DNA of 64,000 nucleotides from Salinicola sp. (GTDB taxonomy: Bacteria > Pseudomonadota > Gammaproteobacteria > Pseudomonadales > Halomonadaceae): NCBI GenBank assembly GCA_002695065.1, contig NZNW01000065.1, forward strand, positions 34,387 through 98,386, in the 5' to 3' direction. The notes under the pieces are model-generated. The model was not told the origin of the DNA, ran no database searches, and saw nothing but the letters and a program-made list of their open reading frames with translations. Every line of letters begins with the position of its first letter. Position 1 is the first letter of the stretch. Position numbers and translations under genes: made by a program. Shown here one piece after another: positions 27,282 through 37,934 of the stretch.

Positions 27282-29369
27282 TCACGGAGCCGAGTCGGCC
27301 TGAATCTGACTCAGGAAGTCGTTGCATGGGGTGGTTTCATCGGCGCTCGGCGATACCAGCGCCAGCAGCGCGGCAGCGGGCGTCGCGACGGTTCCCAGGA
27401 ATGCACCCACCGCGCCCCGCGCCAATAGCGACCCGGCATCGACCCCCGGTGACGGATTCTTCATCGTGCCGTGCACGTAGAGCGGCGAGCGCAGGGTGAA
27501 CACGCGCGCGCCCTTGCTCTCCGGTTCGATATTCAGATCCAGGCCTTCCGTCTTGAAGTTGACCATACCGTCGATTCGGATCAGGGCGTTCTCTGTGTCG
27601 ATGACGAAGAAGCGGGTCGTCGCCAGGCCGTCATCGACCTCCAGGTTGGTGGCTGCGCAGTTGATATTGACCTGCTCGTCGCCGAACAGTTGGCCTACGA
27701 GATAGTTGCCGACGTTGAGGCCAGCGAGTTCCATGAGGTTCTGGCTGATGACGCCGTCGCTGACCAGCATCTGCAGACTGCCGTCGCTGCTGCCTAGAAT
27801 GGCGGCCACCGAGTTGCCCGTGCCACTGAGCGTGGCGTCGCCATTGAGCTCGCCGCGGCTGTTCTGCATCAGGTCGACATCGGGAAAGAGCTCGCTGAGC
27901 ACCAGGCGGCGAATGTGCATGTCCACGCGACTCTGCATCGGCTCCTGGCCACCATCGAGGCGCACCGTGGTGTTGAGATTGCCGCCGGCGACACCAAAAC
28001 GGAGCGGATCCAGCAGAATTTCGCCGTCTTCGAGGGTGACGTGGGTATAGAGATCATCCAGCGGCAGCGAATCGCCGTGCTCGATGCGCTGAGCCGTGAA
28101 CTTGACGTCGGCATCCATGGTTCGCCACTGCTCGGTCTGGAATTCGCTGACCGGCAGCACCTTGTCCGGCGGCTGCTGGTTTTCTCCGCTCTGGCTGTCG
28201 TCTTCGCCCTGATCCTCGCCTCCGCTATCGGCACCGATCAGCGGTGCCAGATCGGCGAATCTCAACTGACGTGACACGACTTCACCCGTGAGGGACGGCC
28301 GCGGCTCTCCGAGCAGATAGGTGAGATCGCCATGGATATCGCTGTCTCCGATCTGGCCGTCAAAGTCCTGGTAGCGAAAGGAGAGCGCTTCCTGGCTGTT
28401 CAGGTTTGCGGTGAGGTGTCCTCGGGTGGAATAGGGTGGCGTATCCGGCAACGTCACGCCGATCACATTGTAGAGATCACCCAGGTTCTGGCCCGAAAAA
28501 CTGAGATCCATGTCGATCTTCTTGGGAGCGAGTGGATCGGTGAGCGTGCCGTTGACCGCCACGCGAGTCGCACCCGCCTGTAGGTCAGCCTGTACGGGAT
28601 AGGCGGCGCCGCGCTGGCGTAGTGCCGCCAGGCCGCCCAGCCGGCCACTGCCCTCGAATGTCTGATTCCGGTAGCTGCCTTGGGCGCTCCAGCCGAAACG
28701 ATAATCGTCGATCTGCTGATCGGCGACGGCCTGGCCGGCGGCGCTTTCGCTATCGGTCAGCTCGCCGAAGGCGATCGGTTCGCCCAGTAGCTCTACCGTG
28801 GCATCGACATCGGCCGCGAGCGTGGCATCCTGGTAATGAACGTCGATGGGGTCGAACGCGATCTCTCCCACGTCGACGGTCCAGCTGCTTTGCTGGTCAC
28901 TGCCGTCATCCGGCTGCGATGCGTCATCGCCGGCACCGAGATCGAACGTCCAGTTATCACTGCCATCCTGGAGGCGGACCAGTGTCGCTTCGCCTCCGGT
29001 GAGCTCGATATGGGGTAAGGAGAGCGTCTTGTGCAGCAGGGGTAGCGGTGACAGCACGATGTCGAGTGCTTCGAGGCTCGCCAGGTCGGCGTCGGTGACC
29101 GCTTCAGGGCTACCCACGTGGATATCCTCGGCACGCAGATGCGGCCATGGCACCCAGCTATGCCAGCCGGACTCGTCTTCGGGGCGCTGCCAGGCGAGAC
29201 TGAGGTCTCCCTCGATGGCGAAGGGGCGCTGAATGGCATTCGACACGCGCTGATTGATGGTCGGCTTCAGGCGGTTCCAGTCGAAGGTGAGAATGACGAT
29301 GATCATCGCTGCCAGGATGACCAGCATGACCGCCACCACCCAGAGGCTGATCTTCTTTCCCAGAGTCAT
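27282..29369 (-). CDS. AsmA family protein
   Basis: A 695-residue envelope protein. A single N-terminal membrane anchor (KISLWVVAVMLVILAAMIIVIL) precedes a long, mostly periplasmic beta-rich region of the AsmA type, starting FDWNRLKPTINQRVSNAIQR and PFAIEGDLSLAW; the C-terminal AsmA_2-like region includes LNGDATLSGTGNSVAAILGS and YVHGTMKNPSPGVD. AsmA-like proteins belong to the group thought to bridge inner and outer membranes for lipid transport. A Gln/Asp/Glu-rich low-complexity stretch (around residues 375-395) is an acidic linker, in keeping with a halophile or halotolerant host. It is flanked on both sides by parS sites. Confidence 0.9.
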   Translation of the reverse strand: MTLGKKISLWVVAVMLVILAAMIIVILTFDWNRLKPTINQRVSNAIQRPFAIEGDLSLAWQRPEDESGWHSWVPWPHLRAEDIHVGSPEAVTDADLASLEALDIVLSPLPLLHKTLSLPHIELTGGEATLVRLQDGSDNWTFDLGAGDDASQPDDGSDQQSSWTVDVGEIAFDPIDVHYQDATLAADVDATVELLGEPIAFGELTDSESAAGQAVADQQIDDYRFGWSAQGSYRNQTFEGSGRLGGLAALRQRGAAYPVQADLQAGATRVAVNGTLTDPLAPKKIDMDLSFSGQNLGDLYNVIGVTLPDTPPYSTRGHLTANLNSQEALSFRYQDFDGQIGDSDIHGDLTYLLGEPRPSLTGEVVSRQLRFADLAPLIGADSGGEDQGEDDSQSGENQQPPDKVLPVSEFQTEQWRTMDADVKFTAQRIEHGDSLPLDDLYTHVTLEDGEILLDPLRFGVAGGNLNTTVRLDGGQEPMQSRVDMHIRRLVLSELFPDVDLMQNSRGELNGDATLSGTGNSVAAILGSSDGSLQMLVSDGVISQNLMELAGLNVGNYLVGQLFGDEQVNINCAATNLEVDDGLATTRFFVIDTENALIRIDGMVNFKTEGLDLNIEPESKGARVFTLRSPLYVHGTMKNPSPGVDAGSLLARGAVGAFLGTVATPAAALLALVSPSADETTPCNDFLSQIQADSAP

Positions 29370-29467
29370 GTCCGTAAGCCCGTCCGTTGGGGATATCCCA
29401 AGGGTAGTTCAGGACTAAGGTTCCGTTTGTGATTTAACGTGACGACTCCCTTTCCACCGTGATGACC

Positions 29468-29483
29468 TGTTTCACGTGAAACA
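29468..29483. promoter_or_regulatory. parS: parS site (perfect)
   Basis: TGTTTCACGTGAAACA, a perfect 16-base palindrome and exact ParB-binding consensus, in the gap between asmA and gmhB. Confidence 0.95.
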
Positions 29484-29512
29484 CATCTTGCCCGCCGTTT
29501 CGGGTAGGGAAG

Positions 29513-30085
29513 TCATGACTGGCTCTGATCCCCGGTGATCTGGTCGCCAATGAGTCTGGTCACGAAATCGTCGAGGTCCCGACAGATCCACGTCGAGGGA
29601 AACGCCGACCGCACCTGATCGATATAGCGCTGACCCTTGCCGGTTTCGACCAGCGCCGTATGGCAGCCCGCCGCAATGCCGGCCTGGATGTCGCGCAGGC
29701 TGTCGCCGACCATCCAGCTCTCCCCGAGGCTCGGCATGTCGAGCTCCCGTTGCAGTTGCAACAGCATGCCTGGCCCGGGCTTCCGACACTCGCACCCGAC
29801 TTCCGGGCGATGAGGGCAATGGAGGATGCGGGCTATTTCGCCGCCAGCCAGACGGGCCCTTTCCCTCATGGATTCGTGGATGACAGCCAGGGTGTCTTCG
29901 CTGTAATAGCCCCGGCCAACGCCGGACTGGTTGGTCGCCACGGCGACCGTCCAGCCCGCCGCCCCCAGTCGCGCAATGGCGCTGAATGCCGTGGGGTAGG
30001 GGTGCCACTCTTCCACGGACTTGATGTAGGCATCGGAGTCCTCGTTGATGACACCGTCACGATCCAGAATGACCAGTTTCTTCAC
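29513..30085 (-). CDS. gmhB: D-glycero-beta-D-manno-heptose 1,7-bisphosphate 7-phosphatase
   Basis: A 190-residue HAD-superfamily phosphatase in the ADP-heptose pathway for LPS inner core. The nucleophile motif is LVILDRDGVINEDSD; the zinc-binding loop CPHRPEVGCECRKPGPGML has the Cys-x-His...Cys-x-Cys ligands, and MVGDSLRDIQAG is the last HAD motif. The start is a GTG at 30085 with AAGGAG 8 bases upstream; longer frames run into the parS site. Its product is used by HldE, encoded at 50249. It lies between parS sites and next to glyS. Confidence 0.94.
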   Translation of the reverse strand: MKKLVILDRDGVINEDSDAYIKSVEEWHPYPTAFSAIARLGAAGWTVAVATNQSGVGRGYYSEDTLAVIHESMRERARLAGGEIARILHCPHRPEVGCECRKPGPGMLLQLQRELDMPSLGESWMVGDSLRDIQAGIAAGCHTALVETGKGQRYIDQVRSAFPSTWICRDLDDFVTRLIGDQITGDQSQS

Positions 30086-30174
30086 GCTGCACTCTCCTTG
30101 GGGGCCACCATCCGGGAATCCACGACTTCCCCGTATGGCGATAGTTAACCGGACTCGCTTTGAGTGGTAGAAAA

Positions 30175-30190
30175 TGTTCCACGTGAAACA
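30175..30190. promoter_or_regulatory. parS: parS site (perfect)
   Basis: TGTTCCACGTGAAACA, an exact match to the consensus, upstream of gmhB. Confidence 0.95.
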
Positions 30191-30274
30191 TCGGGCTCGG
30201 GCCTGATGCTCGCTATGTCCCGCCCGGTGCGCACCTGAGCTCTGGTGACCAGTAACGTTATCAAGTTCGAGTGC

Positions 30275-30314
30275 AAAAAAACCCGGCATCCTGATCGTGG
30301 GTCAGGATGCCGGG
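30275..30314 (-). terminator. Rho-independent terminator of glyQS
   Basis: On the minus strand, CCCGGCATCCTGA and TCAGGATGCCGGG pair perfectly (13 bases; + coordinates 30302-30314 and 30282-30294), followed by seven T residues (30275-30281). It ends the glyQ-glyS operon and lies 7 bases from a parS site. Confidence 0.94.
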
Positions 30315-30320
30315 CCTGGC

Positions 30321-30336
30321 TGTTTCACGTGAAACA
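30321..30336. promoter_or_regulatory. parS: parS site (perfect)
   Basis: TGTTTCACGTGAAACA, a perfect palindrome, between the glyS stop and the operon terminator, so it lies inside the transcribed 3' region. Confidence 0.95.
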
Positions 30337-30350
30337 GTGAAGCCGGCGGA

Positions 30351-32423
30351 CTACTGCTGCAATTCCGAGATGTCGGCAATCTCGAGGAACAGCGCCTGCA
30401 GGCTGGCCAACAGCGCCAATCGATTGGCCCGCACGGCGTCGTCGTCGACTGCGACCATGACCTCGTCGAAGAAGCGATCCACCGGTGCCCTCAAAGTCGC
30501 GAGAATATCGAGAGCCTCCGCGTAGGCCGCTTCCCGGAACAGGGGCTCGACCTGGCTCCGGCAATCGTTGACGGCATTGGCAAGGGCGATCTCGGCCTCT
30601 TCCCCGAGGAGGCGCGCATCGACATCGATACCGGCATCGTGTGCCTGCTTGGCCAGGATGTTCGATACCCGTTTGTTGGCAGCGGCCAGGGCGGCAGCCT
30701 CTTCCCGCTGACTGAAACGGTGGACGGCGCGCAGGCGACGGGCGAAATCCAGAGGGCGCGTCACCGGTCGCGCGCGTACGGCAAGGTAGACGTCCACCGG
30801 GAAGCCTTCGTCCTGAGCCCAGGCGCGGAAGCGGTCGAACATGTAGGCCATGACGTCGTCGACCAGGCCTTCGGCCTTGGGCAGGGCCCGGTGCTGGGAC
30901 GCGGCGAGTTCCAGCAGCTCGCGCAGGTCCAGATCCAGCTCACCCTTGATCAGGATGTTGAGCACGCCGATGGTGGCGCGGCGCAGGGCAAACGGGTCCT
31001 TGGCGCCAGTGGGACGCTGGCCGATGCCGAAGATGCCGGTCAAGGTGTCCAGCCGGTCCGCCAGAGCGATCGCCATGCCGGTGGACGTGCTCGGAATCCC
31101 GTCACTGGCGAAGCGCGGCAGGTACTGCTCGTGGATGGCTTCGGCAACGGCTTCCGGCTCGCCGTCGTGACGGGCGTAGTAGGTGCCCATGATGCCCTGC
31201 AGTTCGGGGAACTCGAGCACCATCTCCGTGACCAGATCGCACTTCGCCAGTTGGGCGGCGCGGGCTGCCGCCTGGGAGTCTCCGCCTATCTTGCCGGCGA
31301 TGAACCGGGCGACGACCTCGCTGCGCGCGGCCTTGTCGGCGAGGGATCCCAGTTCGCGCTGGAACACGACGCTGGCCAATGATTCGCGGCGAGCCTCCAG
31401 TGTCTGCTTGCGGTCGGTCTCGAAGAAGAAGGCGGCATCGGCCAGGCGCGGGCGGATGACCTTCTCGTTGCCGTAGATGACCTGCTGGGGGTCCTCGCTG
31501 TCGATGTTGGCCAGCGTAATGAACTGTGGCTTGAGCTTGCCGTCGGCATCGAGCAGGTGGAAGTACTTCTGATTGGCCTTCATCGACGAGATCAGACACT
31601 CGGCGGGCACTTCGAGAAAGCGTTCGTCGAAGCTGCCGGTGAGCGCCACCGGCCATTCGACCAGGCCATTGACCTCCTCGAGCAGGTCGTCGTCGATGAC
31701 CGCGTGGGCATCGTGCACTTCCGCTTCGGCCAGCACCTGCTCGCGGATACGCTCGCGGCGGCGTTCCAGATCCACCAGCACGTAGGCATTCTCGAGGGCG
31801 GACTCATAGTCGTCGGCGTGGGCGAGTTCGATGGGAGCGGGTGCGTGGAAGCGGTGACCTCGCGTCGTGCGACCGGACTCCAGGCCCAGCAGGCTGGCCG
31901 GCACGACCTGGTCGCCGTAGAGCAGCACCAGCCAGTGAACCGGACGCGAGAACTCGATGCGCGAGGCGCCCCAGCGCATGTTCTTGGGCACCGGCAAGGC
32001 GTTGATGGCGGCACTGACGATAGCGGGCAGCAGCGTCTCGACGGTGTCTCCCTGCTGTCGTTCACGGTAGCCGAGCCAGGTACCCTTGTCGCTCTCCAGG
32101 TGGATCAGTTTGTCCACCGTAACACCGCAGGAACGCGCGAAACCCTCGGCCGCCTTGGTCGGCTGGCCGTCCTTGTAGGCCGCCGCCAGTGCCGGGCCGC
32201 GCTTCTCGACCTCCCGGTCCGGCTGCTTATCGGCGAGGGCCTCGACCCGCACGGCGAGGCGCCGCGGAGAGGCGAGGGCATGTGCCGTGCCATGGGGGAT
32301 CTCCGCCTCGTCGAGCCCCTTGACGACACCGTCGCGCAGGGCGAAGGCGAGGTTGGCGAGTGCACCCGGCGGCAGCTCTTCGACGCCCAGTTCGATCAGT
32401 AGCGTGTTGACTGCCATGCTCAT
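30351..32423 (-). CDS. glyS: Glycyl-tRNA synthetase beta subunit
   Basis: A 690-residue subunit of the alpha2-beta2 bacterial GlyRS that charges tRNA-Gly. The start [20 protein letters not shown] and the segments [14 protein letters not shown] and [20 protein letters not shown] are characteristic, as is the C-terminal tRNA-binding domain with [20 protein letters not shown]. Length agrees with the family (about 690). The ATG overlaps the glyQ stop by four bases, indicating translational coupling. A second ATG two codons on is an alternative start. Confidence 0.98.
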   Translation of the reverse strand: MSMAVNTLLIELGVEELPPGALANLAFALRDGVVKGLDEAEIPHGTAHALASPRRLAVRVEALADKQPDREVEKRGPALAAAYKDGQPTKAAEGFARSCGVTVDKLIHLESDKGTWLGYRERQQGDTVETLLPAIVSAAINALPVPKNMRWGASRIEFSRPVHWLVLLYGDQVVPASLLGLESGRTTRGHRFHAPAPIELAHADDYESALENAYVLVDLERRRERIREQVLAEAEVHDAHAVIDDDLLEEVNGLVEWPVALTGSFDERFLEVPAECLISSMKANQKYFHLLDADGKLKPQFITLANIDSEDPQQVIYGNEKVIRPRLADAAFFFETDRKQTLEARRESLASVVFQRELGSLADKAARSEVVARFIAGKIGGDSQAAARAAQLAKCDLVTEMVLEFPELQGIMGTYYARHDGEPEAVAEAIHEQYLPRFASDGIPSTSTGMAIALADRLDTLTGIFGIGQRPTGAKDPFALRRATIGVLNILIKGELDLDLRELLELAASQHRALPKAEGLVDDVMAYMFDRFRAWAQDEGFPVDVYLAVRARPVTRPLDFARRLRAVHRFSQREEAAALAAANKRVSNILAKQAHDAGIDVDARLLGEEAEIALANAVNDCRSQVEPLFREAAYAEALDILATLRAPVDRFFDEVMVAVDDDAVRANRLALLASLQALFLEIADISELQQ

Positions 32424-33379
32424 GCGTCTCCCTGTTGAGTTTCTGATGCCTGCGTGAGCTCCCGACGCAGCGCTTCGGGCGCCAGCGGAAAGCCGGCGGC
32501 TTCCCGTGAGGCGTAGTAGGCGTGAGCGACGTCACGGGCCAGGGTACGAACCCTCAGGATATAGCGCTGGCGCTCGGTCACCGAGATGGCGTGGCGGGCA
32601 TCCAGCAGGTTGAAGGTGTGGGATGCCTTCAGTACCTGCTCGTAGGCCGGCAGCGGCAGATTGGCCTCGAGCAGCTTGTTGCACTCGCTCTCGCAGTGGT
32701 CGAAGGCCTCGAACAGGTAAGGCACGTCGGCATGCTCGAAGTTGTAGGTCGACTGCTCGACCTCGTTCTGCAGGTAGACGTCGCCATAGGTGACGCGGGT
32801 GCCGTCCGGGGCGATCGTCCAGACCAGGTCATAGACGCTGTCGACGTCCTGCAGGTACATGGCGATCCGCTCGAGACCATAGGTCAGCTCGCCGGTAACC
32901 GGATAGCACTCGATACCGCCGGCCTGCTGGAAATAGGTGAACTGGGTCACTTCCATGCCGTTGAGCCAGACTTCCCACCCGAGCCCCCAGGCGCCGAGGG
33001 TGGGTGATTCCCAGTTGTCCTCGACGAAGCGGATGTCGTGAACCCGCGGATCGATCCCCAGCCGCTCCAGCGAGCCCAGGTAGAGATCCTGCAGGTCCTT
33101 CGGCGATGGCTTCATTACCACCTGGAACTGGTAGTAGTGCTGCAGACGGTTGGGGTTTTCCCCATAACGGCCGTCGGTGGGGCGGCGCGACGGCTGGACG
33201 TAGGCGGCATTCCAGCTCTCCGGGCCGATCGAACGCAGGAAGGTGGCTGGATGAAAGGTGCCGGCGCCCACTTCCATGTCGAGGGGCTGCAGCACGACAC
33301 AGCCCTTTTCCGCCCAGTATTGCTGAAGGGCCAGTATCAGCCCCTGAAAGGTTTTCGCATCTGCCGTCGGGTCTGTCAT
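32420..33379 (-). CDS. glyQ: Glycyl-tRNA synthetase alpha subunit
   Basis: A 319-residue class II catalytic subunit. [59 protein letters not shown] and [20 protein letters not shown] are near-invariant family segments. The start at ATG 33379 ([13 protein letters not shown]) best fits homologue length (about 300-320); an ATG at 33400 and a TTG at 33418 are in-frame alternatives, and none has a strong ribosome-binding site. First gene of glyQ-glyS, divergent from hldD. Confidence 0.97.
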   Translation of the reverse strand: MTDPTADAKTFQGLILALQQYWAEKGCVVLQPLDMEVGAGTFHPATFLRSIGPESWNAAYVQPSRRPTDGRYGENPNRLQHYYQFQVVMKPSPKDLQDLYLGSLERLGIDPRVHDIRFVEDNWESPTLGAWGLGWEVWLNGMEVTQFTYFQQAGGIECYPVTGELTYGLERIAMYLQDVDSVYDLVWTIAPDGTRVTYGDVYLQNEVEQSTYNFEHADVPYLFEAFDHCESECNKLLEANLPLPAYEQVLKASHTFNLLDARHAISVTERQRYILRVRTLARDVAHAYYASREAAGFPLAPEALRRELTQASETQQGDA

Positions 33380-33560
33380 TGACTGCGCACCGTTGCCCAT
33401 GAATTCGTGAGCCGCCAAGTATACAATTAGCGCTCAATCGGTTATAGGCACCGGCGACGATCGGACTTTATCGTTGGCGGAACGTCATCGAACGTCGGGC
33501 GACTTGCGGGGTCGGAGTCGTCATGCCCGATAACCGGGTCGATCGAAGAGGAGTTACGAC

Positions 33561-34532
33561 ATGATCGTTGTCACTGGCGGGGCCGGCTTCATCGGGGCCA
33601 ATCTGGTCAAGGCACTCAACGCACGCGGCCATCAGGACGTCATGGTGGTCGACGATCTCAGCGATGGCACCAAGTTCGTCAACCTGGCGGACTGCACGCT
33701 GGGGGACTATCTCGACAAGGGCGAGTTCCTGGCCCGGGTGAAGGCAGAGCTCAGCGGCGAGATCGGTGGCCTGCCGCCGATCGAGGCGATCTTCCATGAG
33801 GGCGCCTGCTCGGATACCACCGAGTGGGATGGGCGCTTCATGCTCGAGAACAACTTCGAATACTCGAAGGTGCTGCTCGAGTACTGCCAGGCCAAGCGGA
33901 TTCCCTTCCTCTATGCCTCTTCCGCCGCCACCTACGGCGGCAGTGAAGTGTTCGTCGAGGACCCCGCGCATGAGAAGCCCCTCAACGTCTACGGCTACTC
34001 CAAGCTGCTGTTCGATCAGTATGTCCGTGCGCGCTGGGACGATTTCGACAGCCAGGTCGTGGGCTTCCGCTACTTCAACGTCTACGGCCCCAGGGAACAG
34101 CACAAGGGCAAGATGGCCAGCGTCGCCTACCATCACCACACCCAGGTGCAGCGCGGCGAGAATCCCAAGCTGTTCGGCGCCTGGGATGGCTATGAGGCCG
34201 GGATGCAGAGCCGCGACTTCGTCTATGTCGGCGACGTGGTGGACGTCAATCTGTGGTTCCTGGACAACCCGGAGGTGTCCGGCATCTTCAACCTGGGCAC
34301 CGGTCGCGCCGAGCCGTTCAAGGCGATCGCCGAGACCGCCATCGATTTCTATTCACACAAGGACGGGGCAAAGGTCGAGATCGAGTACATCGACTTCCCC
34401 GATGAGCTCAAGGGGCGTTACCAGAGCTACACCCGCGCCGATATCGGTCGCCTGCGCGAGGCGGGTTACACCGCCAAGTTCAAGACCGTCCGCGAAGGGG
34501 TCTCCAGCTATCTGGAATGGCTGAATGGCTGA
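33561..34532 (+). CDS. hldD: ADP-L-glycero-D-manno-heptose 6-epimerase
   Basis: A 323-residue short-chain dehydrogenase-fold enzyme making ADP-L-glycero-D-manno-heptose, the donor for LPS inner core heptose. It has the NADP-binding start [48 protein letters not shown], and the YxxxK catalytic pair in [14 protein letters not shown]. The ending ...[13 protein letters not shown] is typical. GAGGAG lies before the ATG. It overlaps waaF by 8 bases, so the two are cotranscribed. Confidence 0.97.
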   Translation: MIVVTGGAGFIGANLVKALNARGHQDVMVVDDLSDGTKFVNLADCTLGDYLDKGEFLARVKAELSGEIGGLPPIEAIFHEGACSDTTEWDGRFMLENNFEYSKVLLEYCQAKRIPFLYASSAATYGGSEVFVEDPAHEKPLNVYGYSKLLFDQYVRARWDDFDSQVVGFRYFNVYGPREQHKGKMASVAYHHHTQVQRGENPKLFGAWDGYEAGMQSRDFVYVGDVVDVNLWFLDNPEVSGIFNLGTGRAEPFKAIAETAIDFYSHKDGAKVEIEYIDFPDELKGRYQSYTRADIGRLREAGYTAKFKTVREGVSSYLEWLNG

Positions 34533-35544
34533 TTCGCCGGTCGCCGCGCCCCGGTTTCTCGTCGTCGGCCCCTCCTGGGTCGGCGACATGGTCATGGCGC
34601 AGAGCCTGTTCATCACGCTGAAACGGCGCCATCCGGCCGCGACGATCGGCGTGCTGGCGCCGGGTTGGTCGCTGCCGATCCTCGAGCGCATGCCGGAAGT
34701 CGACGAAGCCATCGCGCTGGACGTGAAACATGGCGAGTTCGGCTGGAAGACACGGCGCGGTGTCGCACGCTCGCTGAGGGGGCGCTTCGATCACGCCATC
34801 GTGCTGCCGCGTTCGCTGAAGTCGGCACTGGTTCCGTTTCTGGCCGGTATCCCGCGCCGCACGGGTTTCACCGGCGAACAGCGCTACTGGCTGCTCAACG
34901 ATCGCCGCAAGCTCGACAAGGCGGTCCTGAATCAGACCGTGAAGCGCTTCGTCGCGCTGGGGCTCGATGCCAGCACGGCGGCCAGCGGCGATTTCGAAAC
35001 GCCGTATCCGCGACTCAGCGTCGACTCTCGGCATCAGGACCAGCTGCGGGAGTCACTCGGGCTGGGGGAGCGGCCCGCCATCGGGATGATGCCCGGGGCG
35101 GAGTACGGCCCGGCCAAGCAGTGGCCGCTCGACTATTTCCGTGAACTGGCCGAATCCCTGATCGCGCGCGGCTACACCGTCTGGGTGCTGGGCGGCCCCA
35201 AGGATGTCGAGGCCGGCGACGTCATCACCCGGGAGCTGGGTCATGCCCACAATCTGTGCGGCAAGACCCGGCTGGCGGATGCCGTCGACCTGCTGGCCGC
35301 CTGCCAGCAGGTGGTCACCAACGACTCCGGGCTGATGCACGTGGCCGCTGCGGTCGGCACCCGCATCCAGGCGCTCTACGGCTCGTCGTCGCCCACCTAT
35401 ACGCCGCCGCTGACCGACAACGCCGATATCCATTATCTGGCGTTGTCCTGCTCGCCCTGTTTCGAGCGCACCTGCCCGCTGGGGCACCGCAACTGTCTCA
35501 AGCAGATGTCACCGGAGAGTGTACTAATGAAAATTCACACCTAG
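34525..35544 (+). CDS. waaF: Lipopolysaccharide heptosyltransferase II
   Basis: A 339-residue GT9 enzyme that adds the second heptose to LPS inner core. The start [20 protein letters not shown], the donor-site region [40 protein letters not shown], and the Cys-rich [20 protein letters not shown] are hallmarks of WaaF. The gene overlaps hldD. After it, base composition drops sharply into the GT8 gene. Confidence 0.95.
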   Translation: MADSPVAAPRFLVVGPSWVGDMVMAQSLFITLKRRHPAATIGVLAPGWSLPILERMPEVDEAIALDVKHGEFGWKTRRGVARSLRGRFDHAIVLPRSLKSALVPFLAGIPRRTGFTGEQRYWLLNDRRKLDKAVLNQTVKRFVALGLDASTAASGDFETPYPRLSVDSRHQDQLRESLGLGERPAIGMMPGAEYGPAKQWPLDYFRELAESLIARGYTVWVLGGPKDVEAGDVITRELGHAHNLCGKTRLADAVDLLAACQQVVTNDSGLMHVAAAVGTRIQALYGSSSPTYTPPLTDNADIHYLALSCSPCFERTCPLGHRNCLKQMSPESVLMKIHT

Positions 35545-35615
35545 TGTTGTAATGCAGATTGCTTGGAGGTCCGCAGTGGCGATGATGTTCTTTGCATTGT
35601 TGAGAGATATCTGCA

Positions 35616-36572
35616 TTATTTCTGCGGTGGTATGGTGTAGTCGATAGAGCCTGATTTTCTGTTTCGGGAAAAATTCTTGATGTGTTTTTCGACTTGCCAA
35701 AGGCGATTCAGCTTTTCCATGGCCGTGACTTTGTTTACGTCGCTTGCATCGGGAAAAAGCTGATTGGAAATGTCCATGTAGGTCTGTTTATAAGGATGAA
35801 ATGTAGAAAATTTCCATGGTTTGCTTTTGGCTAGAAAATGGATGATCCCCGGTTCTCGTAATGCCGTGACGAATTCTTGGTGCGGGTAACCGGTTTGGAC
35901 GGTCTTGTTCTTCTCGACTTTACTCCAGGCGCTAGGCTGGAGGTTCCAGCAAAGAGGGAGGCGTGTCCATCGATGGCGAAATACTAGATTGAGGACATCC
36001 TGGTCCAGATACTGCAGGCGTTCGTTCAGCGTATCCATACGTTCGAACAAAGAGGCTTCGATATTGCTGTCACGCCAGGCGGCCAAATCGATGAGAAGTA
36101 CGCCGGCATTGAAATAATCCTGTCGGTCAATATCAATATCCTTTGGCGAGACGCCAAGGTTTTCGACGGCCCCTATGATATTTCCGTCCAATGGGCTTTG
36201 CCAAAGCTCCACGATGTCCCGGGCGACAAGTAAGTCACAATCGAGATAGATTATCTTGTTCAAATGGCTCGGCACCAAACTGGCCACCGCCAATCGATAG
36301 TAAGTGGCAATTCCATATCGTTTCAATGGAAATCCCTGGAATCTTTTTTTATCCGGCACTATCCAGGTCAGGGTGGCTTGGTAATCGGCTACCAGGCTTT
36401 CTAGCCGTGATTTCGTGGACGGTGATATACCCGCGTCCAGGATGTAGAAGTCCAACAGCTCCGGGCGTGCCGTCTTATCCAGACAGGAAAAGATGACTAC
36501 GCCCATCCAGAGGGCATAATTCTCATCACTTGCCAGCACCAAACTGACCCTGCCTTGAGCTGTCTGAGCCAT
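35616..36572 (-). CDS. Family 8 glycosyltransferase (LPS glucosyl/galactosyltransferase-like)
   Basis: A 318-residue retaining glycosyltransferase. It begins VSLVLASDENYALWMGVVIF and has the metal-binding DxD in NKIIYLDCDLLVARDIVELW, then DYFNAGVLLIDLAAWR, YLDQDVLNLVF and IIHFLAKSKPWKF. These are the standard GT8 motifs of WaaJ/WaaO/RfaI-type LPS core enzymes. The gene and its edges are visibly AT-richer than the neighbourhood, and it points against the surrounding plus-strand genes; both facts suggest acquisition by transfer. Donor and acceptor sugars are unknown. Confidence 0.88.
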   Translation of the reverse strand: MAQTAQGRVSLVLASDENYALWMGVVIFSCLDKTARPELLDFYILDAGISPSTKSRLESLVADYQATLTWIVPDKKRFQGFPLKRYGIATYYRLAVASLVPSHLNKIIYLDCDLLVARDIVELWQSPLDGNIIGAVENLGVSPKDIDIDRQDYFNAGVLLIDLAAWRDSNIEASLFERMDTLNERLQYLDQDVLNLVFRHRWTRLPLCWNLQPSAWSKVEKNKTVQTGYPHQEFVTALREPGIIHFLAKSKPWKFSTFHPYKQTYMDISNQLFPDASDVNKVTAMEKLNRLWQVEKHIKNFSRNRKSGSIDYTIPPQK

Positions 36573-36655
36573 CGTTTCACCGAGATGTGCGAGAATGGAC
36601 GGGGAGTCATATTGCCTGTCCCATCAACGCTAAGCAAAGAAGTGCTAGAGCCATC

Positions 36656-37828
36656 ATGACCCAGAGAGTATTGCTGGTCGTCCGCAAGCTGAGTATCGGC
36701 GGCATCGAGCGTGTCACCGTCAACCTGGCCAACGTGCTGGCCAGAGAGGGGCACGACGTCCATGTGCTGGTGCTCAAGGGGGGGCACGAACTCGCTCCCG
36801 ACGACGCGGTGACAGTCCATCGTCTCGACTTCGACAAGGCGTTTCGCAAGACCGGGCTGGGGCTGGCTTACGACCTGGTCACGCGGGCGCTGCTGAAGCC
36901 ACTCCTGCCGGGGTCGGGTTTCCTGTGGCGCGGTCTCTATGGCGGCCGTTACCTTCAGCGATTCGTCGCCAGGCTCGAGGGCGAACACGGCCCCATCGAT
37001 CGCGTCATCATGCGCGGGCAGGGCGCGTTCGAGACGGTCTGGTCCTGGCGCGATCCGCGCTTGTGGCAGGTGACGGTCTCCTGGCCCGGGAGCGAGGGGG
37101 GAAAGCTTAAGGGTTTCTACCTCCGGCGCCTCTACGAGGGCAAGCAGGTGGTCTGCAATACGCCCAACGTGCGGGCGCAGCTGGAGAAGCAGCTCGGCCA
37201 CCATGGGATTCACCCTCGTCGGTGGGCGACCATCATGAACCCGTGCGACATCGAGGCGATCCGTCGCCAGGCCGAGGAGCCGGTGGAGCTGCCGGCCAGG
37301 CCGTTCATCGTCCACGTCTCGCGACTCTCGGACGTCAAGCGCCAGGAATGGCTGATCCTGGCCTATCTCGAGGCAGAGATCGAAGAGGATCTGGTCATCG
37401 TCGGCGATGGACCGAAGCGGGAGAGCCTCGAGAAACTCGTCGAGGAGCGGGGGGCCGGTGAGCGGATCCATTTCGTCGGCAGCCGGCCCAACCCCTACCC
37501 CTGGATGAAACACGCCCGGCTCTTCGTGCTGAGCTCGCGCAGCGAAGCGTTCGGTATCGTGCTGGCGGAGAGCATGATCTGCGGCACGCCCTGCGTGGCG
37601 GTCGACTGTCCCGGCGGTGTGCGCAACGTGCTGATTCATGACCAGGCGCGCCTGATCGCCGACAACACCGTCACCGGCCTGGCGACCAAGATCCGGGAAG
37701 GGCTGGCGAATCCGCCATCGCTGGAGGCCGACCCGGAGCTGATCGAGCGATTTCGGGATACCCGGATCATGCAGCAGTTTCTCGACCTGCCGACGACGGG
37801 CGACGTGACGGGCGAGCGGAACGAATAA
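36656..37828 (+). CDS. Family 4 glycosyltransferase
   Basis: A 390-residue GT-B enzyme beginning MTQRVLLVVRKLSIGGIERV (the GGxE-type acceptor loop), with a C-terminal donor domain containing FIVHVSRLSDVKRQEWLI, LVIVGDGPKRESLEKLV and the E-x7-E motif SSRSEAFGIVLAESMICGTP. Likely LPS core or O-chain assembly at the cytoplasmic face, by context. Start set at 36656; the upstream frame has no ribosome-binding site. Composition returns to the high-GC norm here. Confidence 0.88.
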   Translation: MTQRVLLVVRKLSIGGIERVTVNLANVLAREGHDVHVLVLKGGHELAPDDAVTVHRLDFDKAFRKTGLGLAYDLVTRALLKPLLPGSGFLWRGLYGGRYLQRFVARLEGEHGPIDRVIMRGQGAFETVWSWRDPRLWQVTVSWPGSEGGKLKGFYLRRLYEGKQVVCNTPNVRAQLEKQLGHHGIHPRRWATIMNPCDIEAIRRQAEEPVELPARPFIVHVSRLSDVKRQEWLILAYLEAEIEEDLVIVGDGPKRESLEKLVEERGAGERIHFVGSRPNPYPWMKHARLFVLSSRSEAFGIVLAESMICGTPCVAVDCPGGVRNVLIHDQARLIADNTVTGLATKIREGLANPPSLEADPELIERFRDTRIMQQFLDLPTTGDVTGERNE

Positions 37829-37934
37829 GCGAGAAATTTAGTAGCACGCTTATTAATATGCTATGCTAGGCTGAATCGATCGCGAACAGTGTTTGATAAC
37901 ACCGCTCTCTTCCCTTCGACCGTGTAGATTGCCC

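Noticed and set aside
34706..34732. Possible parS at ACGTGAAACATG inside waaF
   Set aside because: Only the right half matches the consensus; the left half differs at several positions and it is coding sequence.
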